Assembly: GCF_900143545.1 (NCBI RefSeq)
Contig: NZ_FREV01000003.1
Location: forward strand, 248,001 to 312,000
Direction of reading: 5' to 3'
Source of the DNA: Loktanella sp. Alg231-35
Lineage (GTDB): Bacteria; Pseudomonadota; Alphaproteobacteria; Rhodobacterales; Rhodobacteraceae
DNA length: 64,000 nt
Below are positions 1-7,794 of this stretch, piece after piece (within the stretch, counting starts at the first letter, position 1; the number at the start of each line of letters is the position of its first letter). The translations under genes were made by a program, and so were the position numbers. Below the pieces are notes generated by a model. The model was not told the origin of the DNA. It worked only from the letters and a program-made list of their open reading frames with translations, and searched no databases.

Positions 1-116
1 TGCTGGCTACGGGCGCTTTGGTGGCGCTGCGCCGGATCGTTTTACCTGCGGTGCATTGGTTTGATGCAAGGCAAAGCTGGTCCATCCTGCGCCCTTATCG
101 TGGCGACAAATCATGA
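1..116 (+). CDS. C-terminal end of an upstream membrane-operon protein (partial)
   Basis: An open frame enters from the left edge (bases 1-2 are the end of a codon) and stops with TGA at 114-116. The visible residues include LRRIVLPAVHWFDARQSW and end in RPYRGDKS. The stop overlaps the next ATG in an ATGA arrangement (113-116), which is the main reason to believe the frame is real and translationally coupled to the next gene. The fragment is too short to name, and its function is unknown. Confidence 0.55.
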   Translation, partial: LATGALVALRRIVLPAVHWFDARQSWSILRPYRGDKS

Positions 117-1321
117 TCTCGGCGGCCACTGTCCTGACCCAGCTTTACCTGTCTTGTGCGGCATTGCTGGGGCTTTTTGTGTTGCGACGGGTGCTGATCC
201 GGCGCGATCCGTGGGATCCTATCAACCGGCGGTTCCTGTTTGGCGTGCTGGTCATGATGGTCCTGTTTCTGGGGCGTGCGTTGATGATTATGACGGGGAT
301 CGAGGCGTTTCGCATTCTTGTCCTTTGCGCCGCTGCGGTGATCCCTCTGGCGGTGTTGATCCTGACCGAGGGGCTGTTGCGCCGCCATGCGCCGCCCGTC
401 ATCAAAGCGCTTATCGGTGGCGGTGCGATCCTCTTTGCGCTGTCGGCGCTGTGGTATTCTGACAGCATAGACCCTGGGCGGCTGTTCAGCCTGCTGGGGT
501 TCCAACTGCTGGGTTTCCTCGTCTCCGGGTGGTTGGTCGCCAGCCGGGATCAGGCGTCGCTTTCGGCCAATGAAAACGCCACGGTGGTACGACTTGGGCT
601 GTCATTGTTCTTGTTCATCCCGTTGGCGGTAGGGGATTTTCTGCTACTTTACAGTGGGTTACCGATCCAGTTCTCTGCCCTTGGCGTGCTGATCCTATGT
701 TGGTTGGCCATTGGTTTGGGCCGCGCGCATCTGGGGCACCGGGCCACTTTGGTCAATCTGGCGGTGATGATCGGTGCGGCCGTGATCGTGGGAGCGATGA
801 TCAGCTTGTTGGCCGGGTTTGATCGCGACGGGGTGTTGATGAGCATCGCCGCGATTATGACCACCCTCTTTGTTGTGGCGATCCTGACAGACGCGCGGTC
901 CTTGCGGTTGGAGGAACAGAGCATGGGGTTGCTGCGCCATTTGGCGACAACCAACACCGATGACCCGATGGCGTTCTTGCGCGATTTGCAGGATCATCCG
1001 CTGGTGGAAGGGGCCGTTGTCGTCAGTGAGGCAAGCTTGGCAGGCCTCGATGATGCCGTGCTGGACCGCATCTTTGCCGCCGCTCCGGTGCTGCGCCGCG
1101 CGGATCCGCCCCGATTGGGGCCGGTTGCCGAAGACCATATCGCGCATTTGTTCGACAGCTATGCCGCGACCCATGTGATGCTGGGCATGACAGCCCCGCG
1201 CGTGTTGATTGCCTTGTCGATGCCCTCGCTGAGTGCCTCACCTTCGGCAGAGCTGGAGTTGCAAGTTGTGCAAAAGATGGCGGCTTTGATGTCAGCGAAG
1301 GGGGAAAAGCCAGATGAGTGA
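113..1321 (+). CDS. Multi-pass membrane protein of unknown function
   Basis: A 402-residue protein whose first about 260 residues are a chain of hydrophobic segments (for example LYLSCAALLGLFVLRR, VLVMMVLFLGRALMI and LILCWLAIGLG), consistent with about seven or eight inner-membrane helices. The last about 130 residues are soluble and would face one side of the membrane. I recognise no catalytic motif or named domain. Its start overlaps the stop of the upstream gene (ATGA), and its stop overlaps the start of the glycerate kinase by 8 bp, so the three genes probably share one transcript. It could be a sensory or regulatory membrane protein of the operon, but nothing in the sequence proves that. 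Confidence 0.75.
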   Translation: MISAATVLTQLYLSCAALLGLFVLRRVLIRRDPWDPINRRFLFGVLVMMVLFLGRALMIMTGIEAFRILVLCAAAVIPLAVLILTEGLLRRHAPPVIKALIGGGAILFALSALWYSDSIDPGRLFSLLGFQLLGFLVSGWLVASRDQASLSANENATVVRLGLSLFLFIPLAVGDFLLLYSGLPIQFSALGVLILCWLAIGLGRAHLGHRATLVNLAVMIGAAVIVGAMISLLAGFDRDGVLMSIAAIMTTLFVVAILTDARSLRLEEQSMGLLRHLATTNTDDPMAFLRDLQDHPLVEGAVVVSEASLAGLDDAVLDRIFAAAPVLRRADPPRLGPVAEDHIAHLFDSYAATHVMLGMTAPRVLIALSMPSLSASPSAELELQVVQKMAALMSAKGEKPDE

Positions 1322-2501
1322 CCCGCGCGCCGAGGTGTTGCGGATTTTTCAGGCAGGCGTTGCTGCGGCTGATCCTGTCGCCGCCGTGGTGGCGCATCTC
1401 GACGATGTCGATACCCCGGCGCTGATCATTGCCGTTGGCAAAGCCGCCCGCCTGATGGCCAAAGCAGCGCTAGCGCGTTTTGCCGGGGTGCCTTGCATCG
1501 TTGTGACCAATTATGAGAACGCAGCTGAGCTGGATGGGGCTGTGGTATTCGCCGCAGGACACCCGGTGCCAGATGAAAAAGGGGCCAAGGCAGCACAGGC
1601 CGTCATCGCCGCCTTGCAAGTGGCGGCCGGGCCGGTGCTGGCGTTGATTTCGGGTGGTGGCTCTGCCTTGCTGCCGGCACCTGCGGGGCGGTTGACCCTC
1701 GCTGATAAGGCCGCCGTGAACGCCCTGTTGTTGGGGGCGGGGCTGGACATCACAGCGATGAACCTTGTGCGCCAGCAACTCTCTGATCTGAAAGGTGGCG
1801 GGGTCTTACGTCAGGCCGCACCGCAAAAGGTTACCGCGTTGATCTTGTCAGATGTGATTGGCGACGATCTGGCCGCGATCGCGAGCGGGCCAACAGTCGG
1901 GGCAATCGGCAGGCCTGAAGGGGCGATTGACGTGTTGAAAGCGGCCGGTCTTTGGGGAGACGTGCCGGAGGCGGTGCGCGCGCATCTGGAGGCCGCAAAT
2001 CCCCCATCAGAGCTGCCTGAGGCGAGGAACATTTTGGTGGGGTCGAATGCCAAAAGCGTGGCAGCGATGGCTGCCGCAGCGGGGCAGGCACATGTGATCC
2101 CTGATCCGGTTGAAGGTGACGTCGCAGACGCCGCGCGCATGATTTGTGATCAGGCGCAGATCGGCACAACGCTCTGGGGTGGTGAGACGACAGTGGTTCT
2201 GAAGGGCACCGGGCGCGGGGGCCGCAATCAGGAGTTGGCTTTGCGCATTGCACTTGAGGCGGCGCGCCGGGGCTGGGCCGGTTGGACCTGCCTGCAAGGC
2301 GGCAGCGATGGGCGTGACGGCCCGACAGATGCGGCGGGCGGCGTGGTCAATCAGGGCACATTGGGCCGGATTGCCGGTCTGGATGGGTTGCTGGCCAATA
2401 ACGACAGCTATGCCGCATTGGCCCAAGCGGGTGATCTGTTGATGACAGATGCGACAGGGACAAATGTTGCTGATCTTGGTGTGATGATCAGGCGAGGGTA
2501 A
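1314..2501 (+). CDS. Glycerate 2-kinase (MOFRL/DUF4147 family)
   Basis: The 395-residue protein has the two-domain plan of the GckA/TtuD family: an N-terminal DUF4147 domain (about 1-220) and a C-terminal MOFRL domain (about 280-390). The glycine-rich phosphate-handling segment ALISGGGSALLPAPAG lies near residues 104-119. The C-terminal stretches GRGGRNQELALR, GGSDGRDGPTDAAGG and TDATGTNVADL are typical of the family. The enzyme phosphorylates D-glycerate with ATP to 2-phosphoglycerate, feeding glycolate, tartrate or serine-cycle carbon into lower glycolysis. Older entries call the family hydroxypyruvate reductase, which is probably wrong for this fold. The ATG lies inside the end of the preceding membrane-protein gene, implying coupling. 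Confidence 0.9.
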   Translation: MSDPRAEVLRIFQAGVAAADPVAAVVAHLDDVDTPALIIAVGKAARLMAKAALARFAGVPCIVVTNYENAAELDGAVVFAAGHPVPDEKGAKAAQAVIAALQVAAGPVLALISGGGSALLPAPAGRLTLADKAAVNALLLGAGLDITAMNLVRQQLSDLKGGGVLRQAAPQKVTALILSDVIGDDLAAIASGPTVGAIGRPEGAIDVLKAAGLWGDVPEAVRAHLEAANPPSELPEARNILVGSNAKSVAAMAAAAGQAHVIPDPVEGDVADAARMICDQAQIGTTLWGGETTVVLKGTGRGGRNQELALRIALEAARRGWAGWTCLQGGSDGRDGPTDAAGGVVNQGTLGRIAGLDGLLANNDSYAALAQAGDLLMTDATGTNVADLGVMIRRG

Positions 2502-2526
2502 ATGATCTTCGCCTCGGGGCCTGGCC

Positions 2527-3813
2527 CTAGTCGACAGGCAAGCCGCTTGGTACGTTTCGCGGGCGCCCCATGGGCCGGGTCAGGGCGGTTTCGCCGGTCA
2601 GCGCGTTGAGGAAAGCCACCAGATCAGCGATGTCATCGTCACTCAGGCTAATCGGGCGCAATTCTATCGCTGCTGCTTGGCGGGCCATTTCGGCACCATC
2701 TTCGCGGATCGCAAAATCAACCGCTGTCAGCCATGGGACATCGGGCAGGTTGGCCATATCTGGCGTCCAAGAGGTGTCACCGGGAATGGCGTGATGGCGG
2801 ATGATCCCTGCAAGCGTAGGATAGGCCCCGTTGTGCCCGTAGGGCGCAGTAAGTGCCACGTTGCGCAAAGAGGGTGTTCTGAACTTATATGCATCCACCA
2901 ACAGGTTGGTTTCAGCCATCCGCCCCACATCGCGCGAAATCTGATCCCAACGGCGTGTGCGTCCGGGGCCAAAAGCGGGCAGGCCAATGGCATGGAAGCT
3001 CTGATCCGTAAACAGCGGTCCCGCGTGGCATGATGCACAGCGATTATTAAAGAAAAGCTGACGACCGCGTTCCGCATCTTCGGGCAGGGGCGTTCCGGTC
3101 AGCCATTTATCGTAAGGGCTATCGTAGGATTGCCATTCGCTGATGATAAAGGCACCCAAAGAATTGCCGATTTCAACGATGGTGACGTCGCCCGGTTCCG
3201 CAACATGATCAAAGGCTTGCACGAACATTTGTCCATATTCCGGGACTGTGCGCACGCGCTTGGCGATGATCGGCCAACCCCGGTCAATGCGGTTGTGAAC
3301 GGCACCCACGATGTCGTTCTCGCCAAGGTTGCCCATCATCTCGAACTGGGCTGTCATGGGGAACAGGGCCTGCGCCGCGACAAGACTGTCGAGGCCTTCG
3401 GGCAGCCATTCTTCTGCTGGGGAATCAAAGCCGTTGCCGTAGATATCAGAGACAGTCAGGCGGCCGTCATGAAATAAAATGTCGATTGAATTATGGCCGA
3501 GATTCCAAAGGCTTGGCGCGTTGCGGGGAATGCGTTTGCGGATCGCATCTGCACCGGTGCCCGCAGTACGCTCTGGGCCCACCCCAACGCCACCTTCACC
3601 GATGCCAAGTGACAGACCATCGCCGCCTGCATGATCATGGTGGTGACACGTCCCGCAAGAGATATTTCTGTTTCCTGACAGTATCTTATCGTAAAACAGC
3701 AGCTGCCCGATGCGGGCTTGATCCGGGTCCGTGGGGATGTAATCATCCGGGCCAATCCCCTGTGCGGCAGCCATGCCAGCACCCAAAATCAACCCAAGGA
3801 GGGCCGTATGCAT
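2527..3813 (-). CDS. Di-haem cytochrome c peroxidase / MauG-like protein
   Basis: From the ATG at 3813 the protein is 428 residues with a signal peptide (LLGLILGAGMAAAQ) for Sec export to the periplasm. Two c-type haem sites are visible: CGTCH at residues 53-57 and CASCH at 259-263. Length and spacing suit the bacterial cytochrome c peroxidase/MauG family, which reduces H2O2 or oxidises protein substrates. I chose the ATG that gives a clean signal peptide; an in-frame GTG three codons earlier is possible, and the much longer upstream frame lacks signal-peptide character. No good Shine-Dalgarno sequence precedes this ATG. The start overlaps the start of the divergent Sel1 gene (shared ATGCAT at 3808-3813), which is unusual. 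The physiological electron donor is unknown. Confidence 0.85.
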   Translation of the reverse strand: MHTALLGLILGAGMAAAQGIGPDDYIPTDPDQARIGQLLFYDKILSGNRNISCGTCHHHDHAGGDGLSLGIGEGGVGVGPERTAGTGADAIRKRIPRNAPSLWNLGHNSIDILFHDGRLTVSDIYGNGFDSPAEEWLPEGLDSLVAAQALFPMTAQFEMMGNLGENDIVGAVHNRIDRGWPIIAKRVRTVPEYGQMFVQAFDHVAEPGDVTIVEIGNSLGAFIISEWQSYDSPYDKWLTGTPLPEDAERGRQLFFNNRCASCHAGPLFTDQSFHAIGLPAFGPGRTRRWDQISRDVGRMAETNLLVDAYKFRTPSLRNVALTAPYGHNGAYPTLAGIIRHHAIPGDTSWTPDMANLPDVPWLTAVDFAIREDGAEMARQAAAIELRPISLSDDDIADLVAFLNALTGETALTRPMGRPRNVPSGLPVD

Positions 3814-4308
3814 CGCGTACACACCGCGTACAAGATCCGTGCCTACATCTGTGCGGTTTTGCTGTGTCTCACGACCCCCGCGCAAGCCGACATGGAAGAG
3901 GCGCGCGACCTGATGGAAGCGGGGGAATACGGGCAAGCGCGTGCGCTGTTTGAAGTTTACGCCCGGTCCGGCAATGCTGAAGCGGAGGAGTTGATCGGGG
4001 TCATGTACGCCCTTGGCCTCGGCGTCGCGCGCGACGACACGCGGGCGTTCGATTGGTATCTGCGGGCGTCTTTGAAAGGGCATGCGGGCGCGCAATCCGG
4101 GCTGGGCTGGTATTATGAGGTGGGGCGCGGGATCCCTGCGCCTGACATGGTCCGAGCGTATCTTTGGTACGCCTTGTCGGCAATAGGCGGTGACCCGGAT
4201 GCGCTGGATTCACTGGAACTGATCACACCCCGGCTAACCACAGAAGAGCGGGCGCAGGCGGAGGTGTTGGTGGATGACTACAAGGGATGGATGTATCCGT
4301 TTCGATAG
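3808..4308 (+). CDS. Secreted Sel1-repeat protein
   Basis: A 166-residue protein with an N-terminal signal peptide (IRAYICAVLLCLTTPAQA) followed by Sel1-like (TPR-type) helical repeats. These read AEAEELIGVMYALGLGVARD, then AGAQSGLGWYYEVGRGI, with a decayed third unit (YLWYALSAIGG). Such repeats mediate protein-protein contacts; the partner is unknown. The start is fixed by an excellent ribosome-binding site (AAGGAGGG at about 3796-3803) five bases before the ATG. It is divergent from, and overlaps by 6 bp, the start of the di-haem peroxidase gene. Each promoter must therefore lie within the other gene or very near the start. Confidence 0.85.
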   Translation: MHRVHTAYKIRAYICAVLLCLTTPAQADMEEARDLMEAGEYGQARALFEVYARSGNAEAEELIGVMYALGLGVARDDTRAFDWYLRASLKGHAGAQSGLGWYYEVGRGIPAPDMVRAYLWYALSAIGGDPDALDSLELITPRLTTEERAQAEVLVDDYKGWMYPFR

Positions 4309-4377
4309 AGATTGGTTTTGTGGTGCCATGATGAGTGACTGCTTTGCGTAACGGCGACAAATCGACGGACATGCTCG

Positions 4378-4767
4378 TTAGGTTTGTTGTGACGCTAACC
4401 ACCAAACATTACCGCATGGGTCTTTGATACCTGCCATCCGGTCGCCATGTGGGCGATCATTGGGCAGCATCACTGATGAAGCCCCAAGATGCAGTGCCGA
4501 TTGATAAGTTGTATCGGCATTTTCGACGTAGATGTGCATTTGAGAGACGTTGGCAGAATAATCATCAGTGCATTCGTTCAACATGATCAAAGAGTTACCA
4601 ATCAGAACGCGCGCATGTTGAACGCTGCCGTCGTCATATCTGCTTTCCTTGACTATCGTTGCATCGAAAGCGGTGACCAAAAAGTTCATCAAACGATCTG
4701 CGCCTTGAATCGTGAAATAGGGTGTGATCGTTTGTTGAGGCGTATCAGAAATGTCTATGTCGTTCAT
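4378..4767 (-). CDS. VOC-family (glyoxalase/PhnB-like) protein
   Basis: A 129-residue protein with the vicinal-oxygen-chelate fold signature seen in PhnB-like and bleomycin-resistance-like proteins: ITPYFTIQGADRLMNFLVTAF at the N terminus, ARVLIGNSLIMLNE in the middle, and GDRMAGIKDPCGNVWWLA at the C terminus. These proteins bind a metal and/or small molecule and range from dioxygenases to binding proteins, so the reaction cannot be read from sequence. I used the ATG at 4767; an upstream TTG at 4779 is possible. It lies downstream of and in the same direction as the mer genes, about 95 bp away, but a functional link to mercury is not shown. Confidence 0.8.
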   Translation of the reverse strand: MNDIDISDTPQQTITPYFTIQGADRLMNFLVTAFDATIVKESRYDDGSVQHARVLIGNSLIMLNECTDDYSANVSQMHIYVENADTTYQSALHLGASSVMLPNDRPHGDRMAGIKDPCGNVWWLASQQT

Positions 4768-4862
4768 TAGATAATCCAAGCCTCGCTTTGATCAGGATGA
4801 CAGGCGCATTCAACGTCGCAACCTGCCGTGATGCAGTCAACTGTTCCCAGAAATGATCTGCC

Positions 4863-5087
4863 CTATGCGCAACAAGAGTTGCCTTCTTGGATCGGGGGGC
4901 ACGGCACAGTTGCGTAGGAACAGTATACGCAACAGTCACCTTCGAGCGGTTTCAGCACGGTGTGACATGACTTGCATTCATAAAACCACTGACAGGCATC
5001 CGTGGGCATGGTCTCGGTTTCCACATGCCCGCAAGATGGACAGATCAAAGTGGATTCCAAAACTACTTTTGTTTCTTGCGTCGCCAT
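4863..5087 (-). CDS. GDCCVxC-domain cysteine-rich protein
   Basis: A 74-residue protein with three cysteine clusters: CPSC near residue 16, CKSC near residue 38, and the family signature GDCCVYCSY, ending in the tail NSCCA. The arrangement suggests a small metal (zinc or mercury) binding protein. The GDCCVxC family is recurrently found beside merT/merF-type genes, sometimes with selenocysteine; here every signature position is an ordinary Cys codon. Its ATG lies 25 bp inside the end of merF, so it is almost certainly co-translated with the mercury transport genes. Its exact role (mercury carrier, sensor or buffer) is not known. Confidence 0.85.
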   Translation of the reverse strand: MATQETKVVLESTLICPSCGHVETETMPTDACQWFYECKSCHTVLKPLEGDCCVYCSYATVPCPPIQEGNSCCA

Positions 5088-5272
5088 AGCGCGTACCCCG
5101 TCAGTATAAGAAAGCCCGCCAATATAGGCAGTAAAACAGCATCGTTATAGACGACGCCAAGCATGCCCGTCAGGCCAAGTGCCGTCAGCACAATCGGCAA
5201 CAACGGGGTAAAGCAGCACAGGATTGCCAAGATCGTGCCGCCGACACCAAGTGCGAGTAATTTGTTCTTCAT
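5063..5272 (-). CDS. merF: Mercury transporter MerF
   Basis: A 69-residue inner-membrane protein with two hydrophobic helices. The first carries the vicinal cysteines that bind Hg(II) (ILAILCCFTPLLPIV); the second is AVLLPILAGFLILTGYALW, followed by a basic tail RRKKQK. This is the MerF pattern: uptake of Hg(II) across the cytoplasmic membrane for reduction or sequestration inside. Its ATG overlaps the merT stop (ATGA), and its own end overlaps the GDCCVxC gene, so the three form a tightly coupled unit driven from the merR-merT intergenic promoter. MerF and MerT are usually alternative importers; having both is common in mixed mer operons. Confidence 0.92.
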   Translation of the reverse strand: MKNKLLALGVGGTILAILCCFTPLLPIVLTALGLTGMLGVVYNDAVLLPILAGFLILTGYALWRRKKQK

Positions 5273-5655
5273 CGGGTCGATCTCCACACATCCCACATGA
5301 ACCGCTGCGCTGAGGCTTCCCAATATGGCGAAGACAACGCGAGCAAAAAGGCAATGCTTGCAAGCGACGTCCAGACGACGGTGGACCGCCTGCGCGTCAC
5401 GCAGGGTTTTGGCCGAACCACCCGATACCACGCCCAGACAAGCGCAATGGCAACACCGACCAAGATGAACCCACGATAAGCAATGAATGGTCCAAGCATC
5501 GCCAACCATGTACCACCAAGGCCAATGATCGATAGACCAATAGGCAGCACGCAACATGACGCTGACAACAACGCAAGAGCTGCTGCGAGCGGCATGAGCA
5601 TCCGACTGATCAAGCCGGGTTCTATCGCTGTTTGTTCATTTGCATCCGCACTCAT
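5269..5655 (-). CDS. merT: Mercuric ion transporter MerT
   Basis: A 128-residue protein with three transmembrane helices. Helix 1 contains the vicinal cysteine pair (LSASCCVLPIGLSI), followed by GTWLAMLGPFIAYRGFIL and a third helix TSLASIAFLLAL. MerT accepts Hg(II), often from periplasmic MerP, and passes it to cytosolic mercuric reductase. Neither merP nor merA is present next to it here. Translation starts at the ATG at 5655, about 5 nt after AAAGG. The promoter has the 19-bp spacer of MerR-controlled promoters, and merF follows with an ATGA overlap. Confidence 0.93.
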   Translation of the reverse strand: MSADANEQTAIEPGLISRMLMPLAAALALLSASCCVLPIGLSIIGLGGTWLAMLGPFIAYRGFILVGVAIALVWAWYRVVRPKPCVTRRRSTVVWTSLASIAFLLALSSPYWEASAQRFMWDVWRSTR

Positions 5656-5661
5656 TTTGCC

Positions 5662-5692
5662 TTTCTACTTCCTGTAGCGGCTACAGGAGCAA
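5662..5692 (-). promoter_or_regulatory. MerR-type merT promoter and operator
   Basis: Read on the minus strand, a -35 TTGCTC (5692-5687) and a -10-like TAGAAA (5667-5662) are separated by 19 bp, the over-long spacer typical of MerR-activated promoters. Within the spacer lies a perfect dyad CCTGTAG-CCG-CTACAGG (5671-5687), the expected MerR binding site. The same region provides the merR ribosome-binding site (AGGAG, 5685-5689) on the other strand, so MerR binding should also affect its own expression. Confidence 0.85.
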
Positions 5693-5697
5693 GCAAA

Positions 5698-6111
5698 ATG
5701 TTCACGATTGGAAAGGCATCAGAGCAAAGCGGCGTGAATATCGAAACGATCCGTTACTATGAACGCGAAGGTGTAGTGCCAAAGCCGGGGCGATCTGCGG
5801 GGGGGCGCAGGCTTTATTCACCCAATGAGATAGCGAAACTGAGGTTTGTTCGGCGATGCCGGGACTTGGGTTTTCCTATCTCGATTATCCAAACCTTCCT
5901 TTCACTGACGGAGCAGGAAGATCGTTCATGCACAGAGGTGAAAACCTTGGCGGAAAGTCATTTGGATGAGATCAATGCCAAAATCGAAAACCTGACGCTC
6001 CTTCGCGAGGCACTTCGCAGCCTGTCCGCAAACTGCGACGATGGGACAGCAGCGTGCCCGATGCACGACGCTTTGATGAAAGATGGCTTTGGTGAATTGA
6101 TATCCGAGTGA
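5698..6111 (+). CDS. merR: MerR-family mercury-responsive regulator
   Basis: A 137-residue regulator with the MerR winged helix at the N terminus (FTIGKASEQSGVNIETIRYY, then GRSAGGRRLYSPNEIAKLRF), a dimerisation helix, and three metal-ligand cysteines. These are Cys in DRSCTEV before the long helix, then SANCDDG and AACPMHD at the C terminus, the pattern of Hg(II)-sensing MerR. It would bind the dyad in the 5655-5698 gap and unwind the 19-bp-spaced merT promoter when Hg(II) is bound. Start chosen at the ATG 8 nt after AGGAG; a longer upstream frame runs into the operator. Immediately downstream begin transposon remnants. Confidence 0.93.
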   Translation: MFTIGKASEQSGVNIETIRYYEREGVVPKPGRSAGGRRLYSPNEIAKLRFVRRCRDLGFPISIIQTFLSLTEQEDRSCTEVKTLAESHLDEINAKIENLTLLREALRSLSANCDDGTAACPMHDALMKDGFGELISE

Positions 6112-6345
6112 AGCAGACCTGAGATGGATTCCACCCCGACGGGCCAGCTTGGCGACACGGTTTGGGCAACTGGTCTCCTCTAGCTCCACCAGATGACGCT
6201 TGTGACGCGGCTTTTCCGTAAAGTCTCATCCATTTCTAAAGCGAGTAGGCGCTGAGACCCAATCGCTCTGAACCATCGCGAACTGGATACCCACGTTTCG
6301 TGATTTGATGCGCTGCATCGCGATTGAAATCGCCACTGAAATTTG
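6112..6345 (-). pseudogene. Degenerate IS3-family transposase remnant
   Basis: Read leftward from about 6340, one frame gives FSGDFNRDAAHQITKRGYP then VRDGSERLGLSAYSL-stop-KWM. This is the helix-turn-helix N terminus of an IS3-type OrfA with a TAG replacing the usual Tyr codon. About 90 bp further on, a different frame gives KRHLVELEETSCPNRVAKLA then RRGGI, resembling the OrfB segment that precedes the DDE core. The two pieces are in different frames and the rest of the element is missing. It is therefore dead debris that ends directly at the merR stop codon. I could not identify terminal repeats. Confidence 0.6.
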
Positions 6346-6635
6346 GCTACCTCGCAACGGCCGAACACGCAGCCAATCCCTTTTCAATCGACACTGCACA
6401 AGCGGCAGAAGACTGGACGATGCTCCAAGTTGTTGGGTTGGGGCCTGGCGGCACTGAAATTGCTGGTGGTGCGTGGATCTTGCTCACCGGCGCGCGTGGC
6501 ATAGCGACCCGAGTGCTAGCGATTGGGGATGTGGCGGGGGCCATCGCATGGTTTATTGCTGTTGGCCTGTATCTGACTCTAGCGGCACCGAAATCGCTAG
6601 ACATGATGCGTATCGGAATCGGTACCTTGCCGTAA
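6342..6635 (+). pseudogene. Possible C-terminal remnant of a membrane protein gene
   Basis: An open frame without a convincing start encodes a hydrophobic end piece with GPGGTEIAGGAWILLTG and IGDVAGAIAWFIAVGLYLTL. It looks like the last two or three helices of a DUF4386-like membrane protein. It starts at the edge of the IS3 remnant and overlaps the 3' end of the convergent membrane gene by about 80 bp. I infer a gene truncated by the same rearrangement. A chance open frame is possible. Confidence 0.35.
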
Positions 6636-7146
6636 AAAGCCCAAGCAAGATTGCGGTAAGCACGGCTGCTGTCGTCAAAACGGATTTGGCAATTGTCGCG
6701 AAGCTGCTCGCGTAGATCGTCAGAGCGGAGAGATCAGGCCAGCGCAAAATCATGGCAACAATGCCAAGGTTTTCAATATAGTCGCAAAGAGCTGCACCAA
6801 CAGACAGGATGATACCAACCCTGACGAGCCGATGGGCGGGCATGTGTTGACCAAACCACCGCATCACAGACACGAGGGTAAGCGCAAGCAGAGCTGGATA
6901 GGCGGTGTCGAGCGGGATTTGGTGACTTAGATAGTACCTGCGACCCTCTGCGCCCAATCCTTCCAACAGCGCCGCGGCATCTTGTGGGCTGTAACCTGAC
7001 GGGCGCATATCAAAGGGCACCTCACCGGAAACGGCCTCGATATGGGCGAGCGTCACGGTTATCATCAGGCCATAGATCAATACCCCAAGGCCCCCAAAGC
7101 AAATCGCCGCTAACCGTAAATGTCTGGCCCAAATTCCATCAATCAT
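6553..7146 (-). CDS. Four-helix membrane protein of unknown function
   Basis: A 197-residue integral membrane protein. Hydrophobic segments are at about 10-32 (LRLAAICFGGLGVLIYGLMI), 83-100, 110-130 (VGIILSVGAALCDYIENLGI) and 140-170. A polar region after helix 1 (about 38-75) probably faces outside. The ATG at 7146 has a good ribosome-binding site (AAGGAG). I do not recognise a named family with certainty; the DYIENLGI motif inside helix 3 is the most distinctive feature. The final about 27 residues overlap a convergent open frame and may be a replaced, non-native tail. Confidence 0.65.
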   Translation of the reverse strand: MIDGIWARHLRLAAICFGGLGVLIYGLMITVTLAHIEAVSGEVPFDMRPSGYSPQDAAALLEGLGAEGRRYYLSHQIPLDTAYPALLALTLVSVMRWFGQHMPAHRLVRVGIILSVGAALCDYIENLGIVAMILRWPDLSALTIYASSFATIAKSVLTTAAVLTAILLGLFTARYRFRYASCLAISVPLESDTGQQQ

Positions 7147-7224
7147 TTTTCAAACTCCTTTATCTGTGCCAGACATGCCCGCAGAAGAAGCCACCCGCAT
7201 TATCATTTGATAAGGCCTGCCAAG

Positions 7225-7788
7225 ATGGATCTAAGGACGTTTTTGATGCAATCGCCTGACTTGTTTCACGGCGGCCACTGCGAAGAATTTGCATCTAAAT
7301 GGGCCACTGCTCGGGTGGATGCGCGGGCAGATATGGTCCGCCAGGAAGAACCTGAACCCGATGAAATTATCCTCTTGGATGGCCAGCTTGTGAGCGCAAT
7401 CTGTGATCCTGACGGCAAAGAGGTCTGCGTGGGATTCTACGTTGGCCCCTGTGTCGTGACGCCCAATATTGCGCGCGCGCGGGAGGGCCGGTCGCTCGTT
7501 TCGATCACCGCGACAACCGACGCACAAATTGCCCGGATCGACAGTGATCATCTGACACAGTTAATGATTTCGTCAGAACCCATTCGCAATTGGGCAAATG
7601 GTGCCCTACGGGACGCATTGAGCCAGAAAGCCGATCGGGAGTGGTGTCTTGCGGCCCTTGGTGGCGCTGATCGGTTAAAGTGGTTTCGTGAGACTTATCC
7701 GGGCTATGAAGACATCTTTAACCATGCGCTCATCGCGTCGTTCTTAGGGGTCACGCCTGTGACACTCAGCCGATTGCGCCGCGGATGA
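7225..7788 (+). CDS. Crp/Fnr-type cyclic-nucleotide-binding-like regulator
   Basis: From the ATG at 7225 the protein is 187 residues. The first about 120 residues resemble a cNMP-binding beta-roll (GQLVSAICDPDGKEVCVGFY then VGPCVVTP, later SLVSITATTDAQIARID). The C terminus is a short helix-turn-helix of the kind in small Crp/Fnr relatives: YEDIFNHALIASFLGVTPVT followed by LSRLRR. It is therefore likely a DNA-binding transcriptional regulator sensing a small molecule, but the ligand-contacting residues are not clearly canonical. It is divergent from the four-helix membrane protein gene, which could be a target. Confidence 0.7.
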   Translation: MDLRTFLMQSPDLFHGGHCEEFASKWATARVDARADMVRQEEPEPDEIILLDGQLVSAICDPDGKEVCVGFYVGPCVVTPNIARAREGRSLVSITATTDAQIARIDSDHLTQLMISSEPIRNWANGALRDALSQKADREWCLAALGGADRLKWFRETYPGYEDIFNHALIASFLGVTPVTLSRLRRG

Positions 7789-7794
7789 TTATCG

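Noticed and set aside
4745..4939. A 64-residue minus-strand frame between the VOC and GDCCVxC genes
   Set aside because: It overlaps the ends of both neighbours, has no ribosome-binding site and matches no family I recognise.
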